Shown piece after piece: positions 17,599 to 26,540 of a DNA stretch of 45,374 nt. Within the stretch, counting starts at the first letter, position 1. Each line of letters starts with the position of its first letter. The notes beneath the pieces were generated by a model. It worked only from the letters and a program-made list of their open reading frames with translations. It was not told the DNA's origin and did not search any database. The stretch spans positions 1-45,374 of the forward strand of contig CALXHI010000040.1 in NCBI GenBank assembly GCA_944388075.1, in the 5' to 3' direction. This stretch comes from an uncultured Clostridia bacterium (GTDB lineage Bacteria > Bacillota > Clostridia > Oscillospirales > Ruminococcaceae). The position numbers and the translations under genes were made by a program.

Positions 17599-17627
17599 AT
17601 TCTACTATATTTTTTCTCATTTGTCAA
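17599..17627 (-). promoter_or_regulatory. Promoter of secA
   Basis: On the minus strand TTGACA (17622-17627) and TAGAAT (17599-17604) are separated by 17 nt. Confidence 0.8.
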
Positions 17628-17672
17628 GCATTGCGGCATGGCTTTCACCCGTACAACACAATTTGCCGTCAC

Positions 17673-18632
17673 TTAAAGCTGATCCTCATGCAGCCATTCC
17701 TGCACCAGATACTTCGGTCTGCCCTTCGTTTCCAGATAAATCTTGCCGATATATTCGCCGATGATGCCAATCGCAAGCAGCTGCAAGCCGCCAATGCTCC
17801 ATACCGATGCCACCGTTGTCGTCCAGCCCGGAACGGTATGTCCGGTGAAATATCGCACCAGACAGTAAATCAACACAATCAAACTCACACAAAATACCAA
17901 CATGCCAAGTGTCGTAATCATACGAATCGGCTTGATTGACAAAGATGTGATGCCCTGTGTCGCAAACGCAAGCATCTTCTTCAGCGGATACTTCGATTCC
18001 CCTGCAAACCGCTTCGCCCGCTCATAGGTCACCGTGGTAGATGGGTAGCCGATCATCAGCACAATGCCCCGCAAAAACAGGTTGACCTCCCGAAACTCCG
18101 CAAGCCCCTCCAATGCCCGCAAGCTCATCAGACGGTAGTCCGCATGGTCATATACCAGCTCAACCCCCATCATCGACATCATACGGTAAAAGCCTCTCGC
18201 CGTGCTGCGCTTGAAAAACGTGTCCGTTTCTCTCGCACTGCGTACGCCGTACACGATATCATTGCCCTGCTCGAATGCCTCGATCATGCGGTCAATCGCA
18301 TCAACATCGTCCTGCAAGTCCGCATCAAGCGAAATCGCCGCATCGCAGCGTTTCTCCTTCGCCTGCATCAAACCGGCAAACAATGCGTTTTGATGCCCTT
18401 CATTACGGCTGAGCTTTAAGCCGTCAATGTCCTGCGGATGCTCGGCATGAAACTGCGTGATCAGCTGCCATGTCTTATCCTTTGAACCGTCGTCAACCAA
18501 AATCGCTCGACTGTCCGCCGTGATCATTCCTCGTTCCCGCAAAGATTGCAGCTTTGCCATCAGCCGTTTGACCGTTTCCGGCAGGACTTCCTCTTCATTA
18601 TAGCATGGTACAACTAAATAGATCGTTTTCAT
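17673..18632 (-). CDS. Family 2 glycosyltransferase with C-terminal membrane helices
   Basis: The 319-residue enzyme is a DPM1/PglC-type polyprenyl-phosphate glycosyltransferase. VVPCYNEEEVLPETV opens the GT-A fold, LVDDGSKDKTW follows, and the metal-binding DxD is in SLDADLQDD. Two membrane helices at the end (TTLGMLVFCVSLIVLIYCLV and GLQLLAIGIIGEYIGKIYLE) anchor it, as in ArnC/GtrB proteins that charge undecaprenyl phosphate with a sugar for wall or exopolysaccharide glycosylation. The ATG at 18632 is chosen because the family starts there; its GAGAGAG site is weak, and coupling to murD (10 nt upstream) is likely. A gtrA-type flippase gene lies elsewhere in the window (26541) and could be its partner. 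Confidence 0.85.
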   Translation of the reverse strand: MKTIYLVVPCYNEEEVLPETVKRLMAKLQSLRERGMITADSRAILVDDGSKDKTWQLITQFHAEHPQDIDGLKLSRNEGHQNALFAGLMQAKEKRCDAAISLDADLQDDVDAIDRMIEAFEQGNDIVYGVRSARETDTFFKRSTARGFYRMMSMMGVELVYDHADYRLMSLRALEGLAEFREVNLFLRGIVLMIGYPSTTVTYERAKRFAGESKYPLKKMLAFATQGITSLSIKPIRMITTLGMLVFCVSLIVLIYCLVRYFTGHTVPGWTTTVASVWSIGGLQLLAIGIIGEYIGKIYLETKGRPKYLVQEWLHEDQL

Positions 18633-18642
18633 GGATTCTCTC

Positions 18643-19980
18643 TCATTCGGCACTCTGCGCCAGTATCGCAAAGTGCTCACCCCGTTTCTCAAAATTTTGG
18701 TATACATTATAGCTTGCCGCTGCCGGCGACAGCAGACAAATCTTCCCCTTTGCGGTGATCCGTTTGGCAAGAGCAACCGCTTCGGGCAAATCGGCTGCAT
18801 ATGAGAGCCGTTGCCGCAGCAATACCGGATAACCTTCCGCTTCCGTCAAGATGCGCTTGCCCGAGTCAGACATCAAAATGATATGCGGTACGGGCGATTC
18901 GCACAGATAGTCGAGCAGGGCATCATAGCAAATGCCCCTGTCCATGCCGCCAATCAGAACGGTATCCGTTTCCGGCAGGCTTTGCAATGCACCGATACAG
19001 GTTTCCGCTGCCGTGGAAATCGAATCATCCACCCAGCGGATGCCGTGGAACGTACCGATTTCGGTCAGGCGGTGCGGCAGCGGTCGGTAGCTTTGGAATG
19101 CCGCAAAAATGATATCATCGGCAAGCCCCATGCGCTTTGCCAGTGCATACACCACCGCACAGTTATAGCGGTTGTGTCTGCCTTTCAGCTGCATACAGTC
19201 CGGATCCGGCAGTGTCATGCTGTGTGTGCCGGCTCGCACCGTATCACCCGTCAAGGTAACATCGGCATTCGCATCCTCTAACGCCAGCCGCAAGACCTGC
19301 GATTTGCAGTCCCCATCTGCCGGTAACGCCGGTACGCCGCAGTACAGGATGTCCCCTGCCTGCTGATTGCGATAGATGTTTTCCTTGCAGTAGGCGTAAT
19401 ACTCGAAGCTGCCGTAATGATCGAGATGTTCCTCGAACAGATTCAGCAGCACGGCAATATGCGGTGCATAATGGTTATACTCCAGCTGATGCACGCCGAT
19501 TTCCATCGCAATCACCGTGTCCGGTGTGATTTGCTCGTAGAGGTCGGCGGTCGGAATGCCGATATTGCCGCCGAGTACCGACGGAATTTCTGCCGCTTGC
19601 AGAACATGATACAGCAAAGAGGTGGTTGTCGATTTGCCCTTTGTGCCGGTAATGCCGATGCACTGCCTGCCGTATGCCGCCAAAAACAGCTCCGTCAGCG
19701 AGGTGACTCGGCAACACAGCTCCGAAGGCTGCCGTGTCAGCACAATACCCGGACTCTTGAATACCACATCATACTGTTCCATCGCCTGCTGATAGTCTGC
19801 GCCGATGTGCAGCGTCACGCCATCGGGGGCATCTGCAATCGGATTTTGGTCGGCGATGCCGAGTGCCGCATAGTCCTCTGCTTGCAGTAAACGGCGATAT
19901 ACGGCTCTGCCCTCTCTGCCATAGCCCAGCATCAAAACCCGTTTGCCGCTGACCCATTCTCTCAGAATCTTCAACAGCAT
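18643..19980 (-). CDS. murD: UDP-N-acetylmuramoyl-L-alanine-D-glutamate ligase
   Basis: MurD adds D-glutamate to UDP-MurNAc-L-Ala in peptidoglycan precursor synthesis. From MLLKILREWVSGKRVLMLG it has 445 residues, the usual size. GYGREG opens the N-terminal nucleotide fold, GITGTKGKSTTTSLLYHVL is the ATP P-loop, EHLDHYGSFEYYAYCKENIY and GRHNRYNCAVVYALA are Mur-ligase blocks, and WVDDSISTAAETCIGAL with LIGGMDRGICY mark the C-terminal domain. It starts 4 nt after galK stops, an unusual pairing of sugar catabolism with wall synthesis. Confidence 0.95.
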   Translation of the reverse strand: MLLKILREWVSGKRVLMLGYGREGRAVYRRLLQAEDYAALGIADQNPIADAPDGVTLHIGADYQQAMEQYDVVFKSPGIVLTRQPSELCCRVTSLTELFLAAYGRQCIGITGTKGKSTTTSLLYHVLQAAEIPSVLGGNIGIPTADLYEQITPDTVIAMEIGVHQLEYNHYAPHIAVLLNLFEEHLDHYGSFEYYAYCKENIYRNQQAGDILYCGVPALPADGDCKSQVLRLALEDANADVTLTGDTVRAGTHSMTLPDPDCMQLKGRHNRYNCAVVYALAKRMGLADDIIFAAFQSYRPLPHRLTEIGTFHGIRWVDDSISTAAETCIGALQSLPETDTVLIGGMDRGICYDALLDYLCESPVPHIILMSDSGKRILTEAEGYPVLLRQRLSYAADLPEAVALAKRITAKGKICLLSPAAASYNVYQNFEKRGEHFAILAQSAE

Positions 19981-19984
19981 GCCG

Positions 19985-21283
19985 TCACTCCGTTTCCCAC
20001 AGCATCGCTGCACCCTCGGAACGAATTTGCAGCACATGACAGCATTCCGCTCCCATGCCCGCATTCATGGCTTCGCAGAAAGCGTCACAGATGCCGAGCG
20101 GCACATATGCCTGAATCGTACCGGCAAAGCCGCCGCCATGCACACGGTATGCGCCCTTGCCATCGAGCAGATGCGCACACAGCCCCAATGCGATTGCAAC
20201 TGCCTGCTGTTCGCTGCCGTCTGCACGGATATTTTGCAGGTTCGCAACCGAAGATTCACCTGATGCCTTCACCAGTCGGAGATATACGTCAAACCGATGT
20301 GCTTCCAATGCCGCAACCTGTTCGCCAACACGGGCATTGTCCGCAAAGAAGTGCATTGCCCGCAGCACCGCACGATCGCCACAGGCTCGGCGCAGCTTCG
20401 GCACTGCCGTCCAGAACGCTGCCTCGTCAACTTGACGCAGAACCTCCTTGCCGAGTGCTGCTGCCACCGAACGCATTTCCCGTGGGATTGCGGCATAGGC
20501 ATCGGTCAGGTCGGCATGGTCGGCGCCGCTGTCGATGATGCAGAGCGCATAGCCCTCTTTCGCCAGATCGAGTGTGACCTGTCGGTAGGACGGTTTCCTC
20601 GGTTCGGCAAAGTCAATCGCTACCACGCCGCCCAGCGCACATGCCATCTGATCCATCAGACCACAAGGCTTGCCGAAATACTGATTCTCCGCATACTGCG
20701 CAATCATCGCAAGCTCTGCCGGAGAAAATGCACCGTTCGCATAGAACGTATTGCAGATTTTGCCAAGCATGACCTCAAAGGCCGCCGATGAGGACAGTCC
20801 GCTTCCCTTCAGCACATTCGAGGTCGTGTAGGCAACAAAACCGCCCACCGGATAGCCCAGTTCCCGAAACCGTGCCGCCGTGCCGCGCAGCAAGGCAATG
20901 GACTGCTCCGATTCAGACGGGTGAATGTCCAAATCCACCGCTGCCATGACATCCTCCGGATAACCCTCCGATTTGACGCAAAGCTTGCCGTCCTCGGTCG
21001 GTGCGGCAATTGCAATGATGTCCAGACTGATACCGCCCGCCAGCACACAGCCGTGCTGATGGTCGGTATGGTTGCCGCCAAGCTCCGTTCTGCCGGATAC
21101 CGAAAAAATGCAGATATCCCGTTCGCCATACTGTGCACGGAAGCCCTGCAATGCGGACAAAATGCGTTCCCGATACGGTAAAATGGCATTGCCCTTGCAG
21201 CCGTACCAACGGCTTAATCGGCTGTCATATGCGCCGGAACGCAGCTGTGCTTCACATGAGGAGATAGAATGTAACTGCTCCAT
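19985..21283 (-). CDS. galK: Galactokinase
   Basis: This GHMP-family kinase phosphorylates galactose at C1 in the Leloir pathway. The galactokinase signature GRTELGGNHTDHQHG lies near residue 75 and the ATP-binding GHMP motif LKGSGLSSSAAFEVM near 160. The C-terminal GHMP block is KGAYRVHGGGFAGTIQAYVP. The start MEQLHSISSCEAQL (432 residues) is chosen because GGGGGCAAG precedes it; an upstream ATG at 21322 would overlap the -10 box. It is first in the galK-murD-glycosyltransferase run and has its own promoter. Confidence 0.95.
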   Translation of the reverse strand: MEQLHSISSCEAQLRSGAYDSRLSRWYGCKGNAILPYRERILSALQGFRAQYGERDICIFSVSGRTELGGNHTDHQHGCVLAGGISLDIIAIAAPTEDGKLCVKSEGYPEDVMAAVDLDIHPSESEQSIALLRGTAARFRELGYPVGGFVAYTTSNVLKGSGLSSSAAFEVMLGKICNTFYANGAFSPAELAMIAQYAENQYFGKPCGLMDQMACALGGVVAIDFAEPRKPSYRQVTLDLAKEGYALCIIDSGADHADLTDAYAAIPREMRSVAAALGKEVLRQVDEAAFWTAVPKLRRACGDRAVLRAMHFFADNARVGEQVAALEAHRFDVYLRLVKASGESSVANLQNIRADGSEQQAVAIALGLCAHLLDGKGAYRVHGGGFAGTIQAYVPLGICDAFCEAMNAGMGAECCHVLQIRSEGAAMLWETE

Positions 21284-21320
21284 GATACTTGCCCCCATTC
21301 TACAATTGCATACTATCTCC

Positions 21321-21349
21321 ATTATAGCTGATTACAAAAGAAATCGCAA
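21321..21349 (-). promoter_or_regulatory. Promoter of the galK-murD-GT operon
   Basis: The minus strand has TTGCGA (21344-21349) and TATAAT (21321-21326) with a 17-nt spacer, ~38 nt before the galK start. Confidence 0.75.
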
Positions 21350-21414
21350 GTGAAATTTGGCTTTTTGTATATAGTTTCCAAAAACGTATCCGTCCATATC
21401 CTTTCTTTTGCCGC

Positions 21415-21454
21415 AAAAAAGCCGTGCCTGCATGATTCCATGCAGACACAGCCG
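21415..21454 (-). terminator. Terminator of the CE2 esterase gene
   Basis: CGGCTGTGTCTGCATG and CATGCAGGCACGGC (minus strand) form a long stem around GAAT, followed by six T. It sits directly after the esterase stop at 21461. Confidence 0.88.
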
Positions 21455-21460
21455 TTTTCC

Positions 21461-22759
21461 TTACCAGCCAAGCCATTCCTTGATATATGCAGTCAGCTTG
21501 TCTGCCGCCTTCTGATGGGTTTTCGCAGACGGATGCCAGTCTACCGCAATGCCGTCCTCCTGCGACTGCACGTCAAACCAAAGCGTACTGATGTTGGTAT
21601 CGCCGGTTTCTGCGGTGTACTGCTCCACTGCCGCTTTGATGCCCTGACAAAGTGTCTGTCCCATGATGCCGAGTGTACACAGAATCGGCGCATCCGGATT
21701 TTTCTCCCGCACCGTTTTCAGGAATGCGACATACCCTGCCGTAAATTCCTTCTGCTTTGTCGAATCGCTGCCCGTGTAGGAGGCATCGTTCGTGCCGAGA
21801 TTGATCACAACCAAATCCGGCTGCGTGCCAAAATCCCATGTCTGCTCCTGCAATTTCTTGCCGCCAGAGAATGTGCCGTACGAGAACCCAATCTTGTCAT
21901 AGTACGGCGGAACGAGCTGGTTTGTATTCAATTTGCCGCCGGTCGTATAGCCGGAAATGATGCCATGACCGCTGTAACTGACCAGACTGCAATCTGCATC
22001 AAGCTGCTGTGCCGTGCGATAGGCATATGCCTTGGTCGCATCCTCCGTCAGTGTTTGGAATCCGCCGCCGATTTCCTCCTTGTCCACGCCATAGCCACAG
22101 GTAATCGAATCGCCGATGAACTCAATGAGATGTGCCTTGCGCTCGGTCGGCGTAACCGCAGAGCCGTTCACCACAATATCCCGAACGCCCATCAACGAAT
22201 GCGCACTCTCCGACAACTTGATAACCTTGACCGTTACCGGCGTATCGGCTGTGCCCTCCCAGACCGTTACCGTTTCCTCCGCCTTGTTGACCTGTGCATC
22301 CTTCACACGCTCGCCGTTGACCTCAATTGCATACCGTGCCGCAGCGGTTTCCCCTGCCGAATAGGTGGAGTCTCCCACAAGCGTCAGCTCGCATTTCGTG
22401 CCGGTCACCGTGAATGATACACCGCTGCCGGATAAGCCAAACCACAGCGTCTTTGTTTCCGGTTCATAGTAGGTGCGGCCCATCTGCTGCACATATTCTG
22501 TTGTTGCAGGACAAATCAATTCCGCTGCTCCCTTCCCCGTCAAACTGTCCAGCTTCAGCTGAACCATGTCCATGCCATTCAGCTTGCCGTCCCCGTTGCG
22601 GTCGAGTGCCTGCTGTTCCCTTGGGGTCAGCGTTTCCTCGTTGTCGAGATAGCGTGCCAACTGCTCGGTCTGCGGACTGTCTGCCAATGCCCAACATACA
22701 CCTGCGCCAATTGCCGCAGCCGCAATCACCGCACAGGCAATGAGAATTCCCTTTTTCAT
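21461..22759 (-). CDS. CE2-type carbohydrate acetylesterase with partial dockerin-like segment
   Basis: The 432-residue exported protein begins with a signal or anchor sequence (GILIACAVIAAAAIGAGVCWA). Residues ~38-75 hold one clear calcium-loop repeat, LDRNGDGKLNGMDMVQLKLD, preceded by a degenerate first repeat, so docking ability is uncertain. A jelly-roll region (~80-200) and an SGNH hydrolase domain follow, the CE2 arrangement of xylan/glucomannan deacetylases. The nucleophile Ser is in FIGDSITCGYG, the Asn block is NLGTNDASY, and the catalytic His is in DWHPSAKTHQ. The start has AGGAGG. A terminator follows the gene, and a MITE-like element lies 37 nt upstream of the start and may carry or separate its promoter. 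Confidence 0.85.
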   Translation of the reverse strand: MKKGILIACAVIAAAAIGAGVCWALADSPQTEQLARYLDNEETLTPREQQALDRNGDGKLNGMDMVQLKLDSLTGKGAAELICPATTEYVQQMGRTYYEPETKTLWFGLSGSGVSFTVTGTKCELTLVGDSTYSAGETAAARYAIEVNGERVKDAQVNKAEETVTVWEGTADTPVTVKVIKLSESAHSLMGVRDIVVNGSAVTPTERKAHLIEFIGDSITCGYGVDKEEIGGGFQTLTEDATKAYAYRTAQQLDADCSLVSYSGHGIISGYTTGGKLNTNQLVPPYYDKIGFSYGTFSGGKKLQEQTWDFGTQPDLVVINLGTNDASYTGSDSTKQKEFTAGYVAFLKTVREKNPDAPILCTLGIMGQTLCQGIKAAVEQYTAETGDTNISTLWFDVQSQEDGIAVDWHPSAKTHQKAADKLTAYIKEWLGW

Positions 22760-22796
22760 ATTGCGCCTCCTGCTCCCTCATGATACATGACCACAC

Positions 22797-22976
22797 TAAG
22801 GCAACACCGCACAAAGCCCACCTGACGGCTTTGTACGCCATCTGCTTTCGCTTTTTCCACCATATTTCACAAAAATGCTCGAGAATACACAGAGTATTCT
22901 CTGCGCTTTTTGTTTCATCTGAAGAAAAAATCGACTGCGCATCTGACGCACAAGCTTTGTGCGGTGTCGCCCTAAA
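22797..22976. mobile_element. MITE-like element, copy 1 (~180 bp)
   Basis: The ends are inverted: TAAGGCAACACCGCACAAAG on the left (22797-22816) and, on the other strand, TTAGGGCGACACCGCACAAAG-like on the right (ending 22976). They lie in the intergenic gap between the CE2 gene and the LysR gene. It encodes no protein and includes an internal hairpin near GAGAATACACAG. The minus strand of its right part matches 27632-27745 almost base for base, so the family is dispersed. TA at both ends hints at a TA target. Confidence 0.75.
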
Positions 22977-23004
22977 TTTATACTTCTTATTATAGCAAAA
23001 AACC

Positions 23005-23033
23005 TTGAAAAATGCAAACGGATATGATATAAT
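23005..23033 (+). promoter_or_regulatory. Promoter of the LysR-gtrA run
   Basis: TTGAAA (23005-23010) and TATAAT (23028-23033) are 17 nt apart, ~41 nt before the GTG start. Confidence 0.75.
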
Positions 23034-23073
23034 AATCATGATTCGTTGCGACGAATGGGAAAGGGGTGATTCC

Positions 23074-24051
23074 GTGAATTCACAGCAGGTTTTGTATGTG
23101 CTGACCGTCGCAGAGCAGAAAAGCATCTCTCGTGCGGCACAGCTGCTCTATGTCACACAGTCCTCGCTCAGCCAGAGCATCAAGAATATCGAAAAACAGC
23201 TCGGTCTGACGCTCTTTGACCGCTCGATATCGCCGATTGCGCTGACAGCCGCCGGTGAGATTTACGTTGCCTATGCGCAACGCTTTCAGGCGCTCGAGGA
23301 TGAGCTGCAAAATGCCCTCTCCGACTGCGCCGCCCTCAAACGGGGTTCGCTCAAAATCGGTGCATCGCCGTTTCGGATTCACTGTATGCTCGCCGACAGC
23401 ATCGCCGCCTTTCGACAGCAATATGCCGGCATTCAAATCACCCTCCATGACGAGGATTGGCTGACGCTCCAAACCATGCTCCAGAAAGGTGAACTGGATT
23501 TGGTCATGGGTACCGGCGATTACGATGCTGCAAAAATTCAATGCGAACCGCTCGCACAGGAGCGGATATTCCTCGGCGTATCGCCCGACCATCCCTTCAT
23601 CAAACGCTGCCATGCAACACCGCTCTCCGCAGACGATATCCGGCAACCGGGCTGGACACTGCTCGAGGCAACGCCTGTTTCTTGGGATATGCTCGCCGAT
23701 GAGCCGCTGCTGATCCCCCAAGACCCCGAATTCGGTGAACCGCTGTTGCATGCCATTTGCGGTATGCGAAAGCTGCGCCGTTCGCCGATGCACATTCATA
23801 CCGTCGATACCGCATTTGCATTCGTCATGGCGAATATGGGCATTGCACTGCTGCCCGACTCGATGATTCGATTCGGCAATTTCAAAAGCCATCCGCTGTA
23901 TTTTGCATTGCCGGAATCGGATTCCGTGCGTACGATTCAGCTCTATTACCGTATGCAGACCTATCAATCGCAGGCGGCACTTGCCTATGTACAATGTCTG
24001 CACCGCCTGATCGATATCGGCACTTGGTGTACCGGTCATGCACAGCCTTGA
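23074..24051 (+). CDS. LysR-family transcriptional regulator
   Basis: The 325-residue protein has the LysR winged helix at its N-terminus (VLTVAEQKSISRAAQLLYVT, SQSSLSQSIKNIEKQLG, LFDRS) and a substrate-binding domain from ~90 (LKIGASPFRIHCMLADSIAA, LDLVMGTGDYD). The start is the GTG at 23074 with AAGGGG 7 nt upstream; an ATG further upstream lies next to the promoter and lacks a site. It overlaps the following hydrolase gene by 14 nt. LysR regulators often control neighbouring genes, but here the only tightly linked gene is that hydrolase; the effector is unknown. Confidence 0.92.
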   Translation: MNSQQVLYVLTVAEQKSISRAAQLLYVTQSSLSQSIKNIEKQLGLTLFDRSISPIALTAAGEIYVAYAQRFQALEDELQNALSDCAALKRGSLKIGASPFRIHCMLADSIAAFRQQYAGIQITLHDEDWLTLQTMLQKGELDLVMGTGDYDAAKIQCEPLAQERIFLGVSPDHPFIKRCHATPLSADDIRQPGWTLLEATPVSWDMLADEPLLIPQDPEFGEPLLHAICGMRKLRRSPMHIHTVDTAFAFVMANMGIALLPDSMIRFGNFKSHPLYFALPESDSVRTIQLYYRMQTYQSQAALAYVQCLHRLIDIGTWCTGHAQP

Positions 24052-25039
24052 CGCATTCGCAAGCGCTGCTGTCCTACAGCTTGACCGTACCGGCAGGCTC
24101 TTTGCCGCTTTGCAAAAGCCGCAGCTGCATATCGCCGTTTTGGGCGGATCGGTTTCCTATGGCTACACGCTGACGCAAGCCGTGCAGCCCTATCCCGAAC
24201 GCATTGTCTATCCCATGCCGCACACCATACGCTCGTTTGCCGCTGCCGGTACCGATGCACTGATGGGACAGTATCTCACCGAACGCTATCTCGCCGACAA
24301 CCCGCCGGATTTGGTCTTTGTCGAATATGCGGTCAACCAAATGCCGACCCGCAGTCCGTCCATTGCCTATGAAAGCCTATTGCGGCGGCTGCTATCCTTC
24401 CCGACAAAACCTGCGGTCATTCCCATTATGTGCTGTATGCAAAACGGTGCATCCGCGGCTGCCGTACTCAACCGCATCTGCGAGACCTATGGTTTGCCGC
24501 TGATTTCGATTGCCGATGGCCTGCGCACCATTCCGTGGGACGCTTACAGCGATGATACCGTACATCCCAATGACTCGGGGCATGCGCATATCGCCGCTGC
24601 CGTTCAGCTTCTGCTGCAAAACACCGTCCGACCGCTGCCCGAACGCGCCCTGCCGCAGCCTATGCTCGGTGCGGAGCTGCTCACCTGTCTGCCCATGGAT
24701 ATCCTCACGGGCGGTTTGCGGCAGTCCTCGCCCTATTTGCAGCTGTTTGCCGATGACGATGCCGTGTTGCTGACGCCGGACTATCCCACGCTTGCCTTTG
24801 CCGTATCGGGACAGGCAGTCTTGCTCTGCTACCGGCAATCTGCCGATGTCGATACTGCCAATGCTATCCTCACCATCAATGGGCATTCGCCCACTTCCAT
24901 ACATGCCCGTGTGCTTTCAGGCTGGGGCAATCCGATGCTATGCCGGATTCCGCTGCCTGCCGGCACACATACCGTGCAGCTCTCACCGGACAGCTGTGAT
25001 GGCAGGTTTCTGCTCTGGGGACTTGCCGTTTTCCCATAG
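24038..25039 (+). CDS. Cytosolic SGNH/GDSL-type hydrolase
   Basis: The 333-residue protein has an SGNH hydrolase domain: the nucleophile Ser is in AVLGGSVSYGYTL (~36), an Asn block in VEYAVNQMP, and the catalytic pair in SDDTVHPNDSGHAHIA (~185). A C-terminal beta-rich domain (~215-333) follows, with AFAVSGQAVLLCYRQS and GTHTVQLSP, similar to carbohydrate-esterase accessory domains. No signal peptide is visible, so it would act on imported esters such as acetylated oligosaccharides. The ATG overlaps the lysR stop by 14 nt, suggesting coupling and possible control by that regulator. The substrate is unknown. Confidence 0.75.
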   Translation: MHSLDAFASAAVLQLDRTGRLFAALQKPQLHIAVLGGSVSYGYTLTQAVQPYPERIVYPMPHTIRSFAAAGTDALMGQYLTERYLADNPPDLVFVEYAVNQMPTRSPSIAYESLLRRLLSFPTKPAVIPIMCCMQNGASAAAVLNRICETYGLPLISIADGLRTIPWDAYSDDTVHPNDSGHAHIAAAVQLLLQNTVRPLPERALPQPMLGAELLTCLPMDILTGGLRQSSPYLQLFADDDAVLLTPDYPTLAFAVSGQAVLLCYRQSADVDTANAILTINGHSPTSIHARVLSGWGNPMLCRIPLPAGTHTVQLSPDSCDGRFLLWGLAVFP

Positions 25040-25053
25040 AAGGAGGTTCTATT

Positions 25054-25743
25054 GTGATTCCGCTTTCTGCTCGTTTGCTCTGTATCGCTTCCCTCGTCAG
25101 GGGCAATTTCGTCTGCGATATCGGAACAGACCATGCGCTTTTGCCCGCCTACCTCATCCTCTCCGGTCGTTGTGATCAGGCGATTGCAACCGATATCAAG
25201 CCCGGTCCGCTTAACAGCGCAAAAAGTACGCTCGCCAAATATCGGATTTCCCATGCTGTTACGCTCAAACAGTGTAACGGTCTTGAAGCCGTCTCCCCCA
25301 AGGGCATTACCGATGTGGTCATTGCCGGTATGGGTGGTGAATCCATTCGAGATATCCTCTCTGCATCCTGTGCAGCATGGGTACGCAATGACGTCAATCT
25401 CGTGCTTCAGCCGATGAGCAAGCCGGAAGTGCTTCGGCAGTGGCTCTGCGAAAACGGCTTTGCCATCCGCAAGGAGCTGCCCGTGCGAGATGCCCATATC
25501 TACTCCGTCATGCAGGTGGCATACACCGGTACGATCACCGAACCGTCTGCTCTCGCCTGCTATGTCGGCAAGCTGCGTCACTCCGATATCTTGACCAAAA
25601 CCTATGTCGCCGGCATTCAGGAACGCCTGCATGCCCGTTTGCAGGGACTCGACCAGTCCAATCAATTCGAGGAAGCTGCCGAAACCCGTGCGCTCATTGA
25701 TGCCATCAACCACTGGATTGTAACCGGAAAGGAATTGTCATGA
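25054..25743 (+). CDS. trmK: tRNA (adenine22-N1)-methyltransferase TrmK
   Basis: TrmK makes m1A22 in bacterial tRNAs. The 229-residue protein has the Rossmann SAM site VCDIGTDHALLPAYLI, ATDIKPGPLNSA and the family motif DVVIAGMGGESIRDIL, then QPMSKPEVLRQWL. The C-terminal coiled segment (QERLHARLQGLDQSNQFEEA) is typical. The start is GTG at 25054, with AGGAGG 8 nt upstream. Its stop overlaps the next start as ATGA. The trmK-nif3 pair is conserved in Firmicutes. Confidence 0.93.
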   Translation: MIPLSARLLCIASLVRGNFVCDIGTDHALLPAYLILSGRCDQAIATDIKPGPLNSAKSTLAKYRISHAVTLKQCNGLEAVSPKGITDVVIAGMGGESIRDILSASCAAWVRNDVNLVLQPMSKPEVLRQWLCENGFAIRKELPVRDAHIYSVMQVAYTGTITEPSALACYVGKLRHSDILTKTYVAGIQERLHARLQGLDQSNQFEEAAETRALIDAINHWIVTGKELS

Positions 25744-26537
25744 CGGTACAGGAAATTCTGAATCAAATCGAACAATCTGCGCCCTTTGCGTTGCAGGAAT
25801 CCTATGATAACGCCGGGTTGTCGGTCGGCGATCCGCACCAAACGGTCACGCATATCCTCCTGACGGTCGATATTACCACTGCGGTCGTGCAGGAGGCGAT
25901 CGAATGCGGCGCAGATCTCATAGTCGCACATCATCCCGTGATTTGGTCACCACTACGTGTCGTATCCGCAGAATCGCCCGTCGGTATGATGCTCCGCCAC
26001 GGCATTGCTGCGATCTGTGCGCATACGAATGTCGATGCTGCCGCTTCGGGTCTGAATGCCTATGTCGGTATGCAAATGGCACGGGAAATCGCACTCCAAA
26101 TGCCCTTTTTCCCACTTTTGCCCAAGGCAGACGGTGCGTCCGTCGGGCATTATGCCAACTGTGTTGACCCGGTTGCACCTGCCATACTCCTTCATACACT
26201 GCAACGAATTTTCGCCTGTCCGGATATCCGATACCATATCCCCTGTGATAAATCCATTCGCCGGATCGCATGGTGTACCGGCAGCGGCGGCGATTTGCTC
26301 GCAGATGCCAAGCGTGTCGGGGCAGATGTCCTCATCACCGGCGACTGCAAGCACAGTGTTTGGATGGAGGCGCATAACCTCGACTGCGCCCTCATCGACT
26401 GTGGCCATTTCTATACCGAAAAGCCGGTCATCAGATGGTTCGCCGAATGTCTCGAACCGTTGACGGACAGGCTCATCCTGACGGTTTCCGAAATCGGCAG
26501 TCAGCCCGCCTATCAAACGCTTACGTTGGGAGGTTGA
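25740..26537 (+). CDS. Nif3-like dinuclear metal-centre protein (YqfO family)
   Basis: The 265-residue protein belongs to the DUF34/NIF3 family, with toroidal hexamers holding two metals per subunit; the biological reaction is unsettled. Metal-ligand blocks are visible: ESYDNAGLSVGDP near the N-terminus, DLIVAHHPVIW, AICAHTNVDAA and, near the C-terminus, CALIDCGHFYTEKPVI. The insert present in long YqfO homologues is absent, so this is the short form. It is coupled to trmK through ATGA and is followed 3 nt later by gtrA. Confidence 0.93.
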   Translation: MTVQEILNQIEQSAPFALQESYDNAGLSVGDPHQTVTHILLTVDITTAVVQEAIECGADLIVAHHPVIWSPLRVVSAESPVGMMLRHGIAAICAHTNVDAAASGLNAYVGMQMAREIALQMPFFPLLPKADGASVGHYANCVDPVAPAILLHTLQRIFACPDIRYHIPCDKSIRRIAWCTGSGGDLLADAKRVGADVLITGDCKHSVWMEAHNLDCALIDCGHFYTEKPVIRWFAECLEPLTDRLILTVSEIGSQPAYQTLTLGG

Positions 26538-26540
26538 ACC